From Cyclospora cayetanensis (taxonomy: Eukaryota; Apicomplexa; Conoidasida; Eucoccidiorida; Eimeriidae): DNA of 64,000 nucleotides. The DNA lies in contig NW_020312110.1 in the NCBI RefSeq assembly GCF_002999335.1, positions 26,061-90,060 on the forward strand. Reading direction: 5' to 3'. Below are positions 8,815 to 20,600 of this stretch, one piece after another. Below the pieces are notes generated by a model. It was not told where the DNA came from, did no database searches, and saw only the letters and a list, made by a program, of their open reading frames with translations. A program made the translations under genes and the position numbers. Within the stretch, counting starts at the first letter, position 1; each line of letters starts with the position of its first letter.

Positions 8815-11754
8815 ATGTCGCCTCCGTCAGCTATACTCTTTGCTGCAGCTCTCTCTGCTGCAGCAGCAGCAAACGCCTTTACCCAATCACCCCTCCTCCA
8901 ACTTCCAAACTTTCTGACTGGCCAACCGGAGCCGCCGCAACAGCATCCACCTAAGCAGGAACCTGAACAGCAAAGCCTACAGGATGTCGTCACACGCCAG
9001 CTGCCACAACAGCTACAACAGCTGCCGCAACAGCTGCAACAGCTACAACAGCTGCCGCAACAACTACAACAGCTGCCGCAACAACTACAACAGCTGACGC
9101 AACAGCTGCAGCGGCTTCCTGGCCCATTGCAAGAGCTGAGGCTTGGGCAGTTACCGACGCTGCCACACTCTATCCCTGGCGTGAACTTGGGCAACTTGCA
9201 GCAGCTGCAGCAAATTCCTCAGCAGCTGAGAGAGGTTCCTCAGCAGCTGCAGGAGATTCCTCAGCAGCTGCAACAAATTCCTCAGCAGCTACAAAAGATT
9301 CCTCAGCAACTGCGAGAGGTTCCTCAGCAACTGCAGGATATTCCTCAGCAGCTGCAACAGATTCCTCAGCAGCTGAGAGAGGTTCCTCAGCAAGTGCAGG
9401 ATATTCCTCAGCAGCTGCAACAGATTCCTCAGCAGCTGAGAGATATTCCTCAGCAACTGCAGGATATTCCTCAGCAGCTGCAACAGATTCCTCAGCAACT
9501 GCAACAGATTCCTCAGCACCTGAGAGATATTCCTCAGCACCTGCAACAGATTCCTCAGCAACTGCAGGATATTCCTCAACAGCTGCAACAGATTCCTCAG
9601 CACCTGAGAGACATTCCTCAGCACCTGCAACAGATTCCTCAGCACCTGCAACAGATTCCTCAGCACCTGCAACAGATTCCTCAGCACCTGCAACAGATTC
9701 CTCAACAGCTGCAACAGATTCCTCAGCACCTGAGAGACATTCCTCAGCACCTGCAACAGATTCCTCAGCAGCTGCAACAGATTCCTCAGCAGCTGCAACA
9801 GATTCCTCAACAGCTAGCCGGTACCGCGCTGCAGCCGCGGAACCAGAAGCCTCAGGATACGGATGCGAACTCGCTGCAGCGGCTTCCTCTGGACCTGGAT
9901 CTTCTTCCACCACTGGAGGCGATTCCTCAACAAGTGCAGCAGATGGCTACGCAGCTAGAGCAACTTGCTCAGCAAACGCAGCAAACTCCTCTGCAACCTC
10001 AGCAAAATCCTCAGCAGGCAGACCAAGCTCCTCAACAGGTGGAGCAAAATCCTCAGCAGGTAGACCAAGCTCCTCAACAGGTGGAGCAAAATCCTCAGCA
10101 GGTAGACCAAGCTCCTCAACAGGTGGAGCAAAATCCTCAGCGGGTAGATCAAGCTCCTCAACAGGTGGAGCAAAATCCTCAGCAGGTAGATCAAGCTCCT
10201 CAACAGGTGGAGCAGAATCCTCAGCAGTCACAGAGAATGATGTTTGTCCCATTCGAGCCGCTGCAGCTGCCACTGCCCCTCACCAATCTCGACATTAATC
10301 AGTTGCCTAGTTTCATGAACCCTATATCTCTTGCTGGAGGCGCAGTAGGTCTTCGATCGGACGCTCAAGACCATGGCTCTTTGCTAGGAGCACTAGGGCT
10401 TCCTGATAGTGCTGAAAAGCTTACAGGCTTCCTGTCGCCAAGGGATGGTTCCGCAGAAGGTTCTGCAAAAGATTTTGCAGAAGAAGATGGACAAAGGCCT
10501 CCAGCTTCGCCAGAAGAATCGCCGGAAGCGCTGGCCGTTAGAGGTATCGTACCCTTCTTCCCCGAAGAGACGGCAGAACAGCTGGCCAGCGCATTTATGC
10601 TGGGATGGCCACTAAGTATTGCCAAGACTGCACTGATGCTGAAGCAGGCAGCAGAAACAGCAGCGATATCAGCAGTAGCAACAGCGGCAACAACAGCGGC
10701 ACAGGGATTTCCCGCTGTGCCTTTTTTTCCTGAAGAAGTTAGGCAGTTACCTCAGATAATAGCTTTTTTGTCTCCTAGTGCTTCTTCTGGTGCTTCACAG
10801 GAAACTCCGACGACTGACTCCGGGCAAGCCTCTACAGACGACCCCGTAGACAACACTGTGGATGACCCTGACGATGCAGTGGATGATGGAATAGACGACA
10901 TTATTGATGATGCAGAGTCGGCTATTGACGACATAGTAGACGACGTTACTGATGTCGTAGAATCGATCACTGATACCGCAGAATCGGCTGTTGACGACAT
11001 AGTAGACGACGTTACTGATGTCGTAGAATCGATCACTGATACAGCAGAATCGGCTATTGACGACATAGTAGACACCGCTACCGACGCCTTGGAATCAGTC
11101 ACTGATGCTGCAGAATCAGCCACTGACGGCATAGTTGATGCCGCAACCGATGCTGCAGACACCGTTACCGATACGGCAGAGTCGGCTATTGGAGGTATAG
11201 TAGACGCTGCAACTGATGCCGCAGACACCGCTACCGATACGGCAGATTCGGCTATTGGAGGTATAGTAGACGCTGCAACTGATGCCGCAGACACCGCTAC
11301 CGATACGGCAGATTCGGCTATTGGAACTATTGTAGACGCTGCAACTGATGCCGCAGACACCGTTACCGATACGGCAGATTCGGCTATTGGAGGTATAGTA
11401 GACGCTGCAACTGATGCCGCAGACACCATTACCGACACGGCAGATTCGGCTATTGGAAGTATTGTAGACGCTGCAACTGATGCCGCAGACACCATTACCG
11501 ATACGGCAGATTCGGCTATTGGAACTGTTGTAGACCCTACAACTGATGCCGCAGACACCGCTACCGATACGGCAGATTCGGCTACTGGAACTGTTGTAGA
11601 CGCTGCAACTGATGCCGCAGACACCGCTACCGATACGGCAGATTCGGCTATTGGAAGTATTGTGGACGCTGCAACTGATGCCGTAGACACCATTACCGAT
11701 ACGGCAGAGTCGGCTATTGGAGGCATAGTAGGCGGAATTACTGGTATTCCGTAG
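8815..11754 (+). CDS. Predicted secreted multi-repeat protein (Gln heptads plus LEA-like acidic 22-mers)
   Basis: This is a single-exon ORF of 979 codons from the ATG at 8815. Residues 1-22 are a signal peptide (SAILFAAALSAAAAANA). Region 1 (about residues 60-345) is a long run of 7-residue units of the type IPQQLQQ/IPQQLRD/VPQQLQE. Region 2 (about 400-475) has 14-residue units NPQQVDQAPQQVEQ. A non-repetitive middle follows (about 480-690), with two PFFPEE motifs at the head of hydrophobic segments. Region 3 (about 695-975) consists of 13 units of 22 residues, of the type TDTADSAIGGIVDAATDAAD plus two variable residues. The 22-mer is two 11-residue halves, giving an amphipathic helix with Asp on one face and Ala/Ile/Val on the other, similar in periodicity to group-3 LEA proteins but acidic. 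Region 1 recalls cereal prolamins only by composition. The function is unknown; secretion and a structural or protective role are inferences. Confidence 0.85.
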   Translation: MSPPSAILFAAALSAAAAANAFTQSPLLQLPNFLTGQPEPPQQHPPKQEPEQQSLQDVVTRQLPQQLQQLPQQLQQLQQLPQQLQQLPQQLQQLTQQLQRLPGPLQELRLGQLPTLPHSIPGVNLGNLQQLQQIPQQLREVPQQLQEIPQQLQQIPQQLQKIPQQLREVPQQLQDIPQQLQQIPQQLREVPQQVQDIPQQLQQIPQQLRDIPQQLQDIPQQLQQIPQQLQQIPQHLRDIPQHLQQIPQQLQDIPQQLQQIPQHLRDIPQHLQQIPQHLQQIPQHLQQIPQHLQQIPQQLQQIPQHLRDIPQHLQQIPQQLQQIPQQLQQIPQQLAGTALQPRNQKPQDTDANSLQRLPLDLDLLPPLEAIPQQVQQMATQLEQLAQQTQQTPLQPQQNPQQADQAPQQVEQNPQQVDQAPQQVEQNPQQVDQAPQQVEQNPQRVDQAPQQVEQNPQQVDQAPQQVEQNPQQSQRMMFVPFEPLQLPLPLTNLDINQLPSFMNPISLAGGAVGLRSDAQDHGSLLGALGLPDSAEKLTGFLSPRDGSAEGSAKDFAEEDGQRPPASPEESPEALAVRGIVPFFPEETAEQLASAFMLGWPLSIAKTALMLKQAAETAAISAVATAATTAAQGFPAVPFFPEEVRQLPQIIAFLSPSASSGASQETPTTDSGQASTDDPVDNTVDDPDDAVDDGIDDIIDDAESAIDDIVDDVTDVVESITDTAESAVDDIVDDVTDVVESITDTAESAIDDIVDTATDALESVTDAAESATDGIVDAATDAADTVTDTAESAIGGIVDAATDAADTATDTADSAIGGIVDAATDAADTATDTADSAIGTIVDAATDAADTVTDTADSAIGGIVDAATDAADTITDTADSAIGSIVDAATDAADTITDTADSAIGTVVDPTTDAADTATDTADSATGTVVDAATDAADTATDTADSAIGSIVDAATDAVDTITDTAESAIGGIVGGITGIP
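9205..9830 (+). repeat. 21-bp tandem repeat array (coding)
   Basis: Roughly 30 units of CCTCAGCAGCTGCAACAGATT-like sequence encode the 7-residue Gln-rich repeat of the secreted protein. Several unit variants (CTGAGAGAT, CTGCAGGAT) are dispersed through the array, indicating unequal exchange. Confidence 0.9.
10000..10235 (+). repeat. 42-bp tandem repeat array (coding)
   Basis: About five to six near-identical 42-bp units encode the 14-residue NPQQVDQAPQQVEQ repeat. Their near identity, compared with the 21-bp array, suggests recent amplification. Confidence 0.85.
10905..11750 (+). repeat. 66-bp tandem repeat array (coding)
   Basis: Thirteen units encode the 22-residue acidic repeat. The first four are more diverged and richer in Asp and Glu (IDDIVDDVTDVVESITDTAE); the later nine are nearly uniform (IGGIVDAATDAADT). 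Confidence 0.9.
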
Positions 11755-11756
11755 AA

Positions 11757-13793
11757 TTGTCTGCAAAAGGCCCTTCCCGGGATACGGGGGATGCACGCAG
11801 TACCCTTCCTCCCTCTGATGCCACTGAGGCATCAGTCATGCAGCTTAGCATTAAAACTGTGGGCCCTATTCTGAACGCTATATATTCAGGCGAATATATG
11901 AATGTTGGCTTATGCTCTGCAGCACAGCCAGGACGGGAAGAGTCCCCGCCTGTAGCAGCTCGAGTGTCCGTCTGTGTTTTCGGTGTGATTTTTGCTGCTG
12001 ATCTTGCTGCTGCTTCCATTGTGCTTAAGCCCTTGGGCGTGTATTTCTACACTCCGAAGCAGAATCAGTCAAACTCTATCCTTTTGGGTTTAAAGGCTGT
12101 TGGGTACTCTGATGGAAGAGCTTGCGAAAATTCGTGTATATCGCTTCTGCTGCTCCTGTTGTTTAACTGTGTTGAGCATGTCACTTCTGCTATGGGGAGC
12201 TTCTGGGCTTTTGCCTTTGCTTTCTCTTTGTCTTCCTTGCTTTGGCCTGAGCCTACGCAAGGAGGGCAGTCCACAGAATCGTGCCTTAGACTGTAGACCC
12301 TCGACCGTGGACTCCCACCAAGGGAGTTGAACTGGCGAGACGTCCCCCGACGGAGGACTAGAGATGTAGAAAGAGCGACTGGCGGAGAGCCACAAGACTG
12401 CCAAGCAACCGGAAAGGAGGAGTGGATAAGCGCGAGAGGTAATAAAGCTTCTGAGTGTCCTTACATTCAGCCTGGCTTCCTCCTGTGTGCGTTTCGCGTC
12501 GATTAGCAAAAATTCCATGTGATGGCAAAGGCTCCTGTGTGCAGCACACCCCTTAGTCCCGAACAGACAGACTCGTTGCAAAGGCTCTGCCCCTCCTAGC
12601 ACTGTGTATACCGCCTAGATAGCAGCAGCAGAGAAACGGCTGGGAGTAGCAGTCCTTCAGGGCAAATCGTGCGAGGGGAGCGCATCCACACCGGTTTAGC
12701 ACCTTGGTGCTGAATTTATGGCCTACTCTGCTGCCTGCAGCGTGTTGAGAGGCACCCCCGCCTCTCGAGCAGCGTATATTACTTCCTGAGGTAGCGAGAA
12801 AAGATTGGCAGGCAAACAGAAAGAGTGCCGACGAGGCTAAAATGACCCTGGAGGGCACGACGCGCATCATGGATCCGAACAGAAGAGAGCAGGATCAAGC
12901 AAACGCGATAGTAGTAGAGAGAGGCGAGAAACACATACGAGTTCAGAATACGAAACAGACGCAGGAAAAGGGAAATCAAGAGGTCTCAGGAGGGAGGCTT
13001 CGGTCCCAGCTCAAGACGAACAACAGGAAGAGAGACTGGTCAGAACATGTATAAATATTTCAGAAAATGTAAGCAACGGCTCCCCAGCGCTCTACCCTGC
13101 TTCTCTCTAGCCCTATGCGCCACCGTTCGTACCTGTAAGGTGAGAAGCTGACTTTCAAAGAACTCTGTTGCTGCTGTTTCGAAAGCTACAGCCATGGGGA
13201 ACGCACAGAAGATGGGAGATGCCCTGCAGTCTGTCCAGTTGGTGAAGCCCCTCAGAGGCTCCAGGGGCACACAGAGTTCTTGCAAGAGGCTGCAACAGCG
13301 CGGCAGCGCACAAAGTTGCGCAGTGCATTAGCTGCAGCTTGTTACACTGGTGGAGTAGCCGCAGGGGATGTGAACTTTTCATAGGCATCCAGTGCTCACA
13401 TCGTCAGTAGCAAGTGCAGGAAAAAACTATAAAGCTGCTGCTGAGGAGCGGTGCTGCAGGCTGCGACAGCAGCAGGTTAGTCACAAGAGGAGATCAAGCA
13501 GGAAGAATGCATACATGTGGCGTGCCGCTCTGGAGGCCTCTGCTGCCGCCTCCTCCAGCAGTTCCGGCTCTGAACTGATGGCTCGAGTCTCCTCCCAAGA
13601 TAGGCACAGCCTCCTGCCCATTTCGAGTAGCACACCACAGCAGTTGCCGAAGCTGTCTAGACCTCACGCACAGCAGCAGCACCACCATCTGAACCAGCAC
13701 CAACGGACCAAACAAGCTGCACTGCTAGGGCAGCATGGACGAAGCAGGGAAGGCACTGCTGCGACGACAGTAGCACAAACCAACAGAAGATAG
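11757..13793. other. Unresolved interval with competing exon-like frames on both strands
   Basis: Minus strand: an ATG at 12870 opens MMRVVPSRVILASSALFLFA, a good signal peptide. A second frame (12090-12602) has HHMEFLLIDAKRTQEEARLN followed by a hydrophobic segment LLLSGCLAVLWL. Together they could be exons of a small secreted or organelle-targeted protein. Plus strand: an ATG at 12842 gives a charged peptide (MDPNRREQDQANAIVVERGE), and 13400-13793 gives a Ser/Gln/His-rich frame that ends in a stop. The two readings overlap at 12842-12870 and cannot both be starts at that site. I cannot decide between them. Confidence 0.3.
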
Positions 13794-13803
13794 GACCCTG
13801 GCC

Positions 13804-16800
13804 TTACTCATAAAAAGAAGGCTCAGGGCATTCATTGGAGCGCCGGAGACACCGCAGAAGGTCTTTAAGGTTTTTCTCAGCTACCAGCAAACGGCGGCAA
13901 TGCTGCAGCTGCTGCATTAGTGTACTATTGCAGCATGCCGCAACCCCCTCGATAACCAAGCTTGCCAGCTCATCCATCAACTGAGAATCATCCTGCAAGT
14001 CCAGCTGCAGCATATGCTGCGGGTCATGCTTGTTTGAGGGTTCTCCTGTTTCGGGAGGCAGCTCATTTTCCTCGCGCTGCCCTCCTTCGCCCTCCAGCGG
14101 TTTAGAAAGCCTGTCTGGCTTCAATTTGAGTGCGGCGTCCTCCTGCACATCCTGTGGATTCTCTTGTTGTCGCTGGTGCTGCTTCTCTGCCTCCTGAATT
14201 GCACCAACAAGCGCTCCATTTCGCTGATCAAGTGATGCTTTAAAGCCCCCACAGCAGCCAAAAGTCTGCGGAAGCCAAAGATGCTCTACTACTCACAACT
14301 AGTTTTAGAATCCTCCTGATTTGTGCCTCAATGGCGAGCCTCTTTGTCTCAGTTTTCAATAGCTTTCCCAAGCGGCAGTCCAAGGGGTAGTCCTCTGTAT
14401 CTCGTGCAGCCTGATACAGGGCGAGTGAAGCATCACAGTGTGACGGGCAGCAGCCAGGCCCGAAAATGCTGAACTGAGCTTTACGAGGACCAGCTAGCAC
14501 CCGCGTAGCCCCCTCACAACGGCAGCAGCAGTAGCAGTAGATGAAAGAGCACAACTAGCAAGGTGCGGCACCACCGCAGCAATCTACACCACACGATCCA
14601 CCAACTCGCTGTCATATACCTGCTGGAGTGCCTCGAGAGACCGCTCTTCCAAGGCAGCTAGCAATCGCTTTTCTGCTGCTAGAGATGCTCGTTGGGCGAC
14701 GTTGCACCTGTGTGCGGGGGCGGCAGATATGACAGCAGTAGATGCAGCAATCACTGCAATTACAGTTAAGTGCTACAAGGAGCAACTAAAGGGGCTCCGG
14801 GATATGGCGTCTCCGGGCTTTTTAACGTGATTGACATTCGCTGAGAGAAGCCTCAACGTATGGTAGCAGGCTAGGCTTCAAGGCTTGGCCTTCGGAAATG
14901 GGCTTTGACTTGCCAGGTGACGAGCTGCTCGCACTCAGTGGCTTCTGGGGAAGTATATACCCAAAAGTGTTGCACTGCTTCCTGCAGCTCGGAGCAAGAC
15001 AGCAGCTTCAATAATTTTGGGTCGTTTCGGAGTGAGTTGAATGCGCGGTTCAGTGTACTGCTGAAGCCATTTGCACAGAGATATCTAAAGCCTTGTAGGC
15101 GTCTTCAGGTCTCTCTGCCACTGGATCTACAGGGCATAGGAATTGTTGGGCTCTTCACCTTGGAGTAGAAGTCTAGGGTGAAAGAGCAAAAGAATCGGGG
15201 GTGCCTAGAAGAGAAGGCGATGCCTGTGAGCGGACAACTCTCGGCCGCTGTTGCTGCATCCAGCAATGCGCGGCAGTCTTCTTCCTGCAGTCAGAGCCGC
15301 AGATACAAAGCACGCAGCCCTCGTTCGCAGCATGTGCGGATGGCCTTCTGTCGGCAAGCTTTTGTAGCAGCAGCACCCTGACCAGCAGCAGACACTGCTA
15401 ATGACAGTGCAACTGATGGCATGAAAAACGGCCGAGTTCCTTGAGGACCCTCGTAGGTGGGCCGTAGCAGCAAATTCAGCAGCAACAGCGGCAGCAGAAG
15501 CAGCTCAACTGACAGCAGCAATAGCTGCTGCAGTATGGCCTCTAGCATTCCTTTTTTCGACTGGGATCCCGAGACTGAGCACCGCCTTTACCATCTCCAG
15601 AGAGCCGCCAGCAGCAGCTGCAGCAGCAGAGAAAGCAGGCACCGCAGAGATGCACTGCCACTATCGTTTCTTGTGTGCCGTCTTTTAATGGCGCATGCAC
15701 CCAGTACCAATCGTGCAAGTAAGGAAAGCAGCAAGCACAGCAGACAGCAGACCCTGATGCAGCACCGTGTTGCCTAATGAGTCCATCACGTGGGGAGAAA
15801 ATCCGGCCTTAAGCAGAACATGAAAGATGCGCGTCGCTCCCTTATAGGCAGCCCAATGCCTGCAGCGGCCAAACCAAGCTTTAAGCCGCGAATGCGAAGC
15901 CACCAGTATCCTGAATTCACGCTAGGAACGTGTCAATAAACAGTGGAGGGGTTGCGTACTTGCGCTCTGAACCGAGCCTGCCTACTGCGGCACTGTGCCG
16001 TTAAGGTTAAAAATCTTACAGCGGGGAATACTTTCTCGTTGCCTGCAGAATTGGCAGAGGTTGCTCTTTGGAGTCTGCCGAGGCTTCCTTAGTTGCTATC
16101 ACGTCGCTTAATGCCGAGGGTGCCGGCAGGGGCTCCAGCTCAAGAGGCTGGGCCGCTTGGTGCGGCTCTGCCTCCTGCTGCTGTTGCTGGGGAGCAGCAG
16201 CTTCTGTAGCTGCAAGGGACTGTGCTGCTGGCCTTTCTACAGCACCTCCCTCAGTAGTGGCACCATCAACGGGTGTTACGCGGGTTGGAGAAGAGGTGTT
16301 TTCCTGGGGAAGTTCTGCGGAGGAATATTTCCCTTGGTATTTCTCAGACTGACTGCGGTGTTGCTCTTGCAGCAGGCGTTGCTGCAGCTGCGGCAGAACT
16401 TGCCAAGGCAGCGCCTCAACAGGCGGCTGTTGCTGCTGCTGCTCCTGTAGAAGCAGTGGTGCTGCTGCTCCATACCGCAACAATTCCCGGATGAGTTCCT
16501 CGTTGCCATGGAGGACAGCCCACTGCAGGGCGCTCCACTGACCGGCGTCCTACAACTCACACAGTCGACGCCCGAGGTATGAACTGAGGCTCTACTGTAT
16601 AAACAAGGCTGGCGGCTCAGAGAGCTAGAGTGTGCAGCGCTGCATAAACCAACAGTCTGCCCTTAGGCTTCAAATTTGCCGGAAAGCTGAAGTGTGACTG
16701 TGATGGCTCCGGGTTGTGGGATGGATGCACCTCTGCTGTAGGGTCAGCTTCATCCTTCAGAAGTGTGAGAACTCTTTGTGTGTTGTTTGCCTCGGCGGCT

Positions 16801-16898
16801 TCGAGGAGACGCCGTGCGGCTCTTGCGCGCTTCTCGGTTCGCGTCAGCAGCCGCTCCTCCAGACCCCCAATATCTGGGACACATATCAGGTCGTCCAT
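13804..16898 (-). CDS. Ankyrin-repeat protein, about nine exons
   Basis: Exons on the minus strand: 16898-16731 (ATG; AARRLLEAAEANNTQRVLTL), 16549-16020 (SALQWAVLHGNEELIRELLR, then a Gln/Ala/Pro-rich insert), 15859-15753 (HWAAYKGATRIFHVLLKAGF), 15617-15514 (AAGGSLEMVKAVLSLGIPVE), 15284-15239 (EEDCRALLDAATAAE), 15091 to about 14930 (ANGFSSTLNRAFNSLRNDPK), about 14700-14620 (LAAEKRLLAALEERSLEALQ), about 14430-14290 (LLKTETKRLAIEAQIRRILK), and 14237-13804 (stop). The first six join in consistent phase; for example TATTCCCCGCT|GTAAGA joined to G|CATTGG gives SPLHWAAYKG, the ankyrin TPLHWAA motif. At least three ankyrin repeats mediate protein binding, and the C-terminal half is helical or coiled-coil. 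The binding partner is unknown. It is head-to-head with the coiled-coil gene on the plus strand. Confidence 0.75.
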
Positions 16899-17639
16899 TG
16901 TATTCCCTCAACCACCTGCTGGACGGTGAGATTAGAGGGCGTCAGCAGTTGTCGGAGTTTTTTTTTCCCAGTGCTGGCCCTATTAGGGGTCTCTCCTCCG
17001 TGACGTGACAGGGCAACTGCGCCTACGGGACCGTGGCCCCTGTGGGGAACCTCTTCTTTTGCTAGGAAGAAGGGCGCTTCCAGGAAAGTGCTTTTTAGTT
17101 TGTGGCGATTCAACACATTCCTGTGACTCTTCCCATTCTCTCTCTAGATTTTCTACTGCGCCGTTTCCTTTCTCGCAGTAGCTGTCACGTGGCCTTTGCG
17201 AAAAAAACACTTCCTGCCCCCCTCAAGCTGCCCTGGCCTTTGTCCTTCTATGTTCCTGCCCCTCTTCGTAGCTCGGGTGGCTCGCACGGAGCCGGCCTAG
17301 CGCCTGTTTCCCTGTGTTTCCAACTGTACGGCAACCACCGGTGCAGAGAGGGCCCCTAGTAAAGAGCTTGTCTGCCGCCTGCCCCCCTTGTGGCCAGCTA
17401 TTCGATGGCTGGCTGGCGGCGGCTTCTTAGGAAGCGGCGAGCCACCAGGGCTAAATCGTGCCGGACATGGAGTGACGGAACAAGCGCAGTGTGCCCAGCA
17501 GCAGTCCCGTATCCTTGCGGGAATGAAGGCTTGTGGAGCATGTATTCACCCCTTCTCGCTTGAGTGTGCGTATTTCAGCGGCTCCTAGCTACTGAGATGC
17601 AGACTTTGACAACATCGATTGCGGCCGGAATGTAGCAAC

Positions 17640-20600
17640 AGCAATACGACGTCGGGGACCTACAGCAGTCTGGTGCCGGCGACCCTCGACAAGCACTACA
17701 GGTTGAGCCCAATAGGCCGAACTCAGAGAGCGACAAACGCATTATTTTTATCTTTAAGGTATTTATGAAGCTCGGATGGAGGCAGCCTACCTCTGCAGGG
17801 TGCAGGGATTAGGCGTTTCACGCTGTCGACAGCCGCAGCAGCATGTGCAGCCCATGCGGCCTCAAGCAGGGATCGTGCCTTCTGGGAGTTTCAGCTCTAC
17901 ACAGAGGCCCTCGACCTATACCCTCGCTTTTTAAACACGAGCTGAAGTGTGAAATTCGACAACGATTACGCAAAGGATATCTCGTGAAAAGGCGGTGGTG
18001 CTGTGCAGGGTCACCTGGTGGGCTCTTACGCAGATCGAGAGACATCGCTGGCTTCCTGCCGCAGCGGCTGCTGCTGCCGATGCTGATGAGGGTGTTAGGC
18101 AGCTACAACCGTCACACCTTCGATCAACCGTACCACCTTCTCCGTTGGTGTTCCTTGGATTCGAGCGGCTGCTGAGTCACTAGCCGTGAACTCGACGGAA
18201 TCCCACGTCCAAACACCCGTGGCACCAGCTAGCGACGCCCGGAAGAAACACGACGTAACCAGGTAACCAACCGTTTTTCCTTGTCGCCCCTAGAATTCAG
18301 AGTGTATGATGTTCCGCTCGGGGAGTGAGGCCAAACGCTTCGGGTCGTAAGGCCGGAACCTTGTCTTCCTTGTGCACGAGTCGGCTGAGGGGATTCCCAG
18401 CACTCCAGGGCCCTGCAGTGGCATACGAGACCAGGTGCCCTCGAGCTCTGTGTCTGTGTGCGCAGCCGCGGTTTTTCATTAGCATGTAGGTGTACTGGAG
18501 GCCTGACAATCGCCAACGCCTGCAACATCTCCCGTACCAGGAGCCCAAGGAGCAGCCAGTCCAAGGATTAGAGCACCGGCATCCTCCTCCTCCGCAGCAA
18601 CAGCAGCAGCATATCACAGAGAGAGAGAATCAGGATGACTGAAATGACCACTGAAGGCACTCGCCAGGCGGCTGCCTTAAGTTGTGAGGCGGCCGAATGG
18701 CTGTACGCGCTTAGAAGACTTCATCGCGGTGTTCAAAGAAACCAAAGCAAAATCCAAGAGCTCCATACCGCCGTCAGAACAATCAGGCAAAAATTCGGAA
18801 CCTCATTTCCTAATCCCTGGCCGTTTTTAATGTAGAGTGTGCAGAAGAAGGTCGTCTGGCCTTGCGCTCGCAGTCAGCACCCAAAGCGCCATTCGGGCCC
18901 CTGCAGTGCTCGGAGCTTCCCTACTACACTTGGGCTTCGAAATTCTGCCTTTGTTTACGCTCAGAAATGAGCTGACGGCGAGCATCGATGAATGCCAGTC
19001 CCTTGATTCGCACTCAAGCGCTGGGAGGAACGAAATCGATAGGCTCTCGGCAATCCTCGCCGAAGGTAAGGAACAATGCACCCAAAATTCCACGCCCTTC
19101 AGTCTGGGCCACACCGATCAGGGTGCGATGGCTTCTGGATACGCTAAAATATAATGCTAAGGCAGTCCGGAATGCGCTGTGAGCTTTGCGAATTTCCCCC
19201 AGAGCAACGGGAAAAGCAGGAGGCAGAGACTCGCGTCATTCTGGCAAAGCGCCACAGGGATAAATTGTAAGGCATTTTAAATCGCGAAATGCGCACTAGG
19301 AACAGCGGCAAAATTGAGGGCAGCAGAGCAGTGAGGGTGTATATAGCTCGCATCAAAAGGCAGGGATTTCTCCAACTCCCCATGTGATTCGCCCCGCCCG
19401 TATATCTCTTCTTGTTGCAACCCCCTTTCCGTGGAATGCAGCTGCTGTTTACCATGCCGCTTTGGGCGGTGCCTTTTTTGAGTTGTTCAGACGGAAACAC
19501 AACACTCTTGTTGTTAAAGAAATCGAAAGCCTCGGCGCTGCCACCAGACACATTGTAGGTCTTAGACATCGAACTCTCAAAGTTATCTCAAGATCCTGGT
19601 TGTGAGATTGCTCTCTTCTTTGAAATTGTTCAGCCTCTGTTTGCAGTCCCCTAAAGCTCACATCCTTGCAGCCTGCAGGCTGCGTAGGCCCTCGGGGAGG
19701 CTACAAGTTATTTGATCGAATTGAGCGTCCATATGGTTCCTCTGCAGCGCGCGGACGTGGCCAAGAGACGCGTATCCTGGGAGGTGAATGGCGCTATCTG
19801 TATCGGCCGCAACAACTCCAGCAGCAACGACAGCACAAGAATGCTCTTTCCCTATGTGCATGTGTGCTTGTGCAGCTGGCAACATTAGAGACCAGCAAGC
19901 TCATTCTTGAGAAAGAGTGGTTTCTCAGAGAACGAAGCCTCCTAGAGGTGAGTGGTGGCATCCCTGTCTGTCGTGGGATTCTATTTGGTGATTGAGAGGG
20001 TGGCATTGAGGCATAAAGGGAGGCAAGGCCGAAAGGTCTTGGCTGCCGTTTTCTGCTCCTGCCTCCACTGTTTACGACTATCAAACCCGAGCTCGTCCCA
20101 TTGTTGCTATTGTTACTTCTCTTCTCGCGCTGTGCGTAGAGGTCAACACAAACGGAAATCCAAAACATCCTGCAGAGCAAGGCAAGGCATACACCCTGAG
20201 TAAAGCCCTAAAATGTCAAAAATATTGCGTGCTACACTTCGACTCCCTGAAGGGATGCTGTCTAGCTGCTGGACACGCCGCCAGGCTGCGATTGTTGTGC
20301 CTGCATCAGAATGTGCTGGATCAGATGCTTGCAAATGTTCAGAAGGCGCGCGATGCATCGAAAGTAAGCCCACCAACCTGCCCCCGCCCCTGCTTCTGCT
20401 GCACAGACCTATGGTGCCGCTACCCCTGATCTTCATAATGAGGGGTGGTCCTGCTGTCCTTGTCGCGTCGTTTACCCCTCCCAACCCTCTGCTTTACATT
20501 CGTTGTCGTGATTTCTACTTGCTGCTGCAGCGTGCTAGCCAGATCCGCATCGAGAGGCCCCGCCCAGGGGACGCTGAGTGGTTTAAAGCCCGCACACGCA

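Noticed and set aside
8766..9194. Cys-rich minus-strand ORF (CCSCCGSCC type)
   Set aside because: Reverse reading of the Gln-coding CAG repeats at the start of the secreted protein; the Cys runs are a by-product.
9205..11750. CRISPR-like array
   Set aside because: The repeats are contiguous, in-frame coding units without unique spacers, in a eukaryotic gene.
9170..11832. Long minus-strand ORFs across the secreted-protein repeats (9170-9913, 9289-9810, 9947-10273, 10752-11726, 11116-11832)
   Set aside because: They are frame shadows of the 21-, 42- and 66-bp repeats: a stop-free unit stays stop-free in other frames. They lack starts in context, and the plus frame has the signal peptide.
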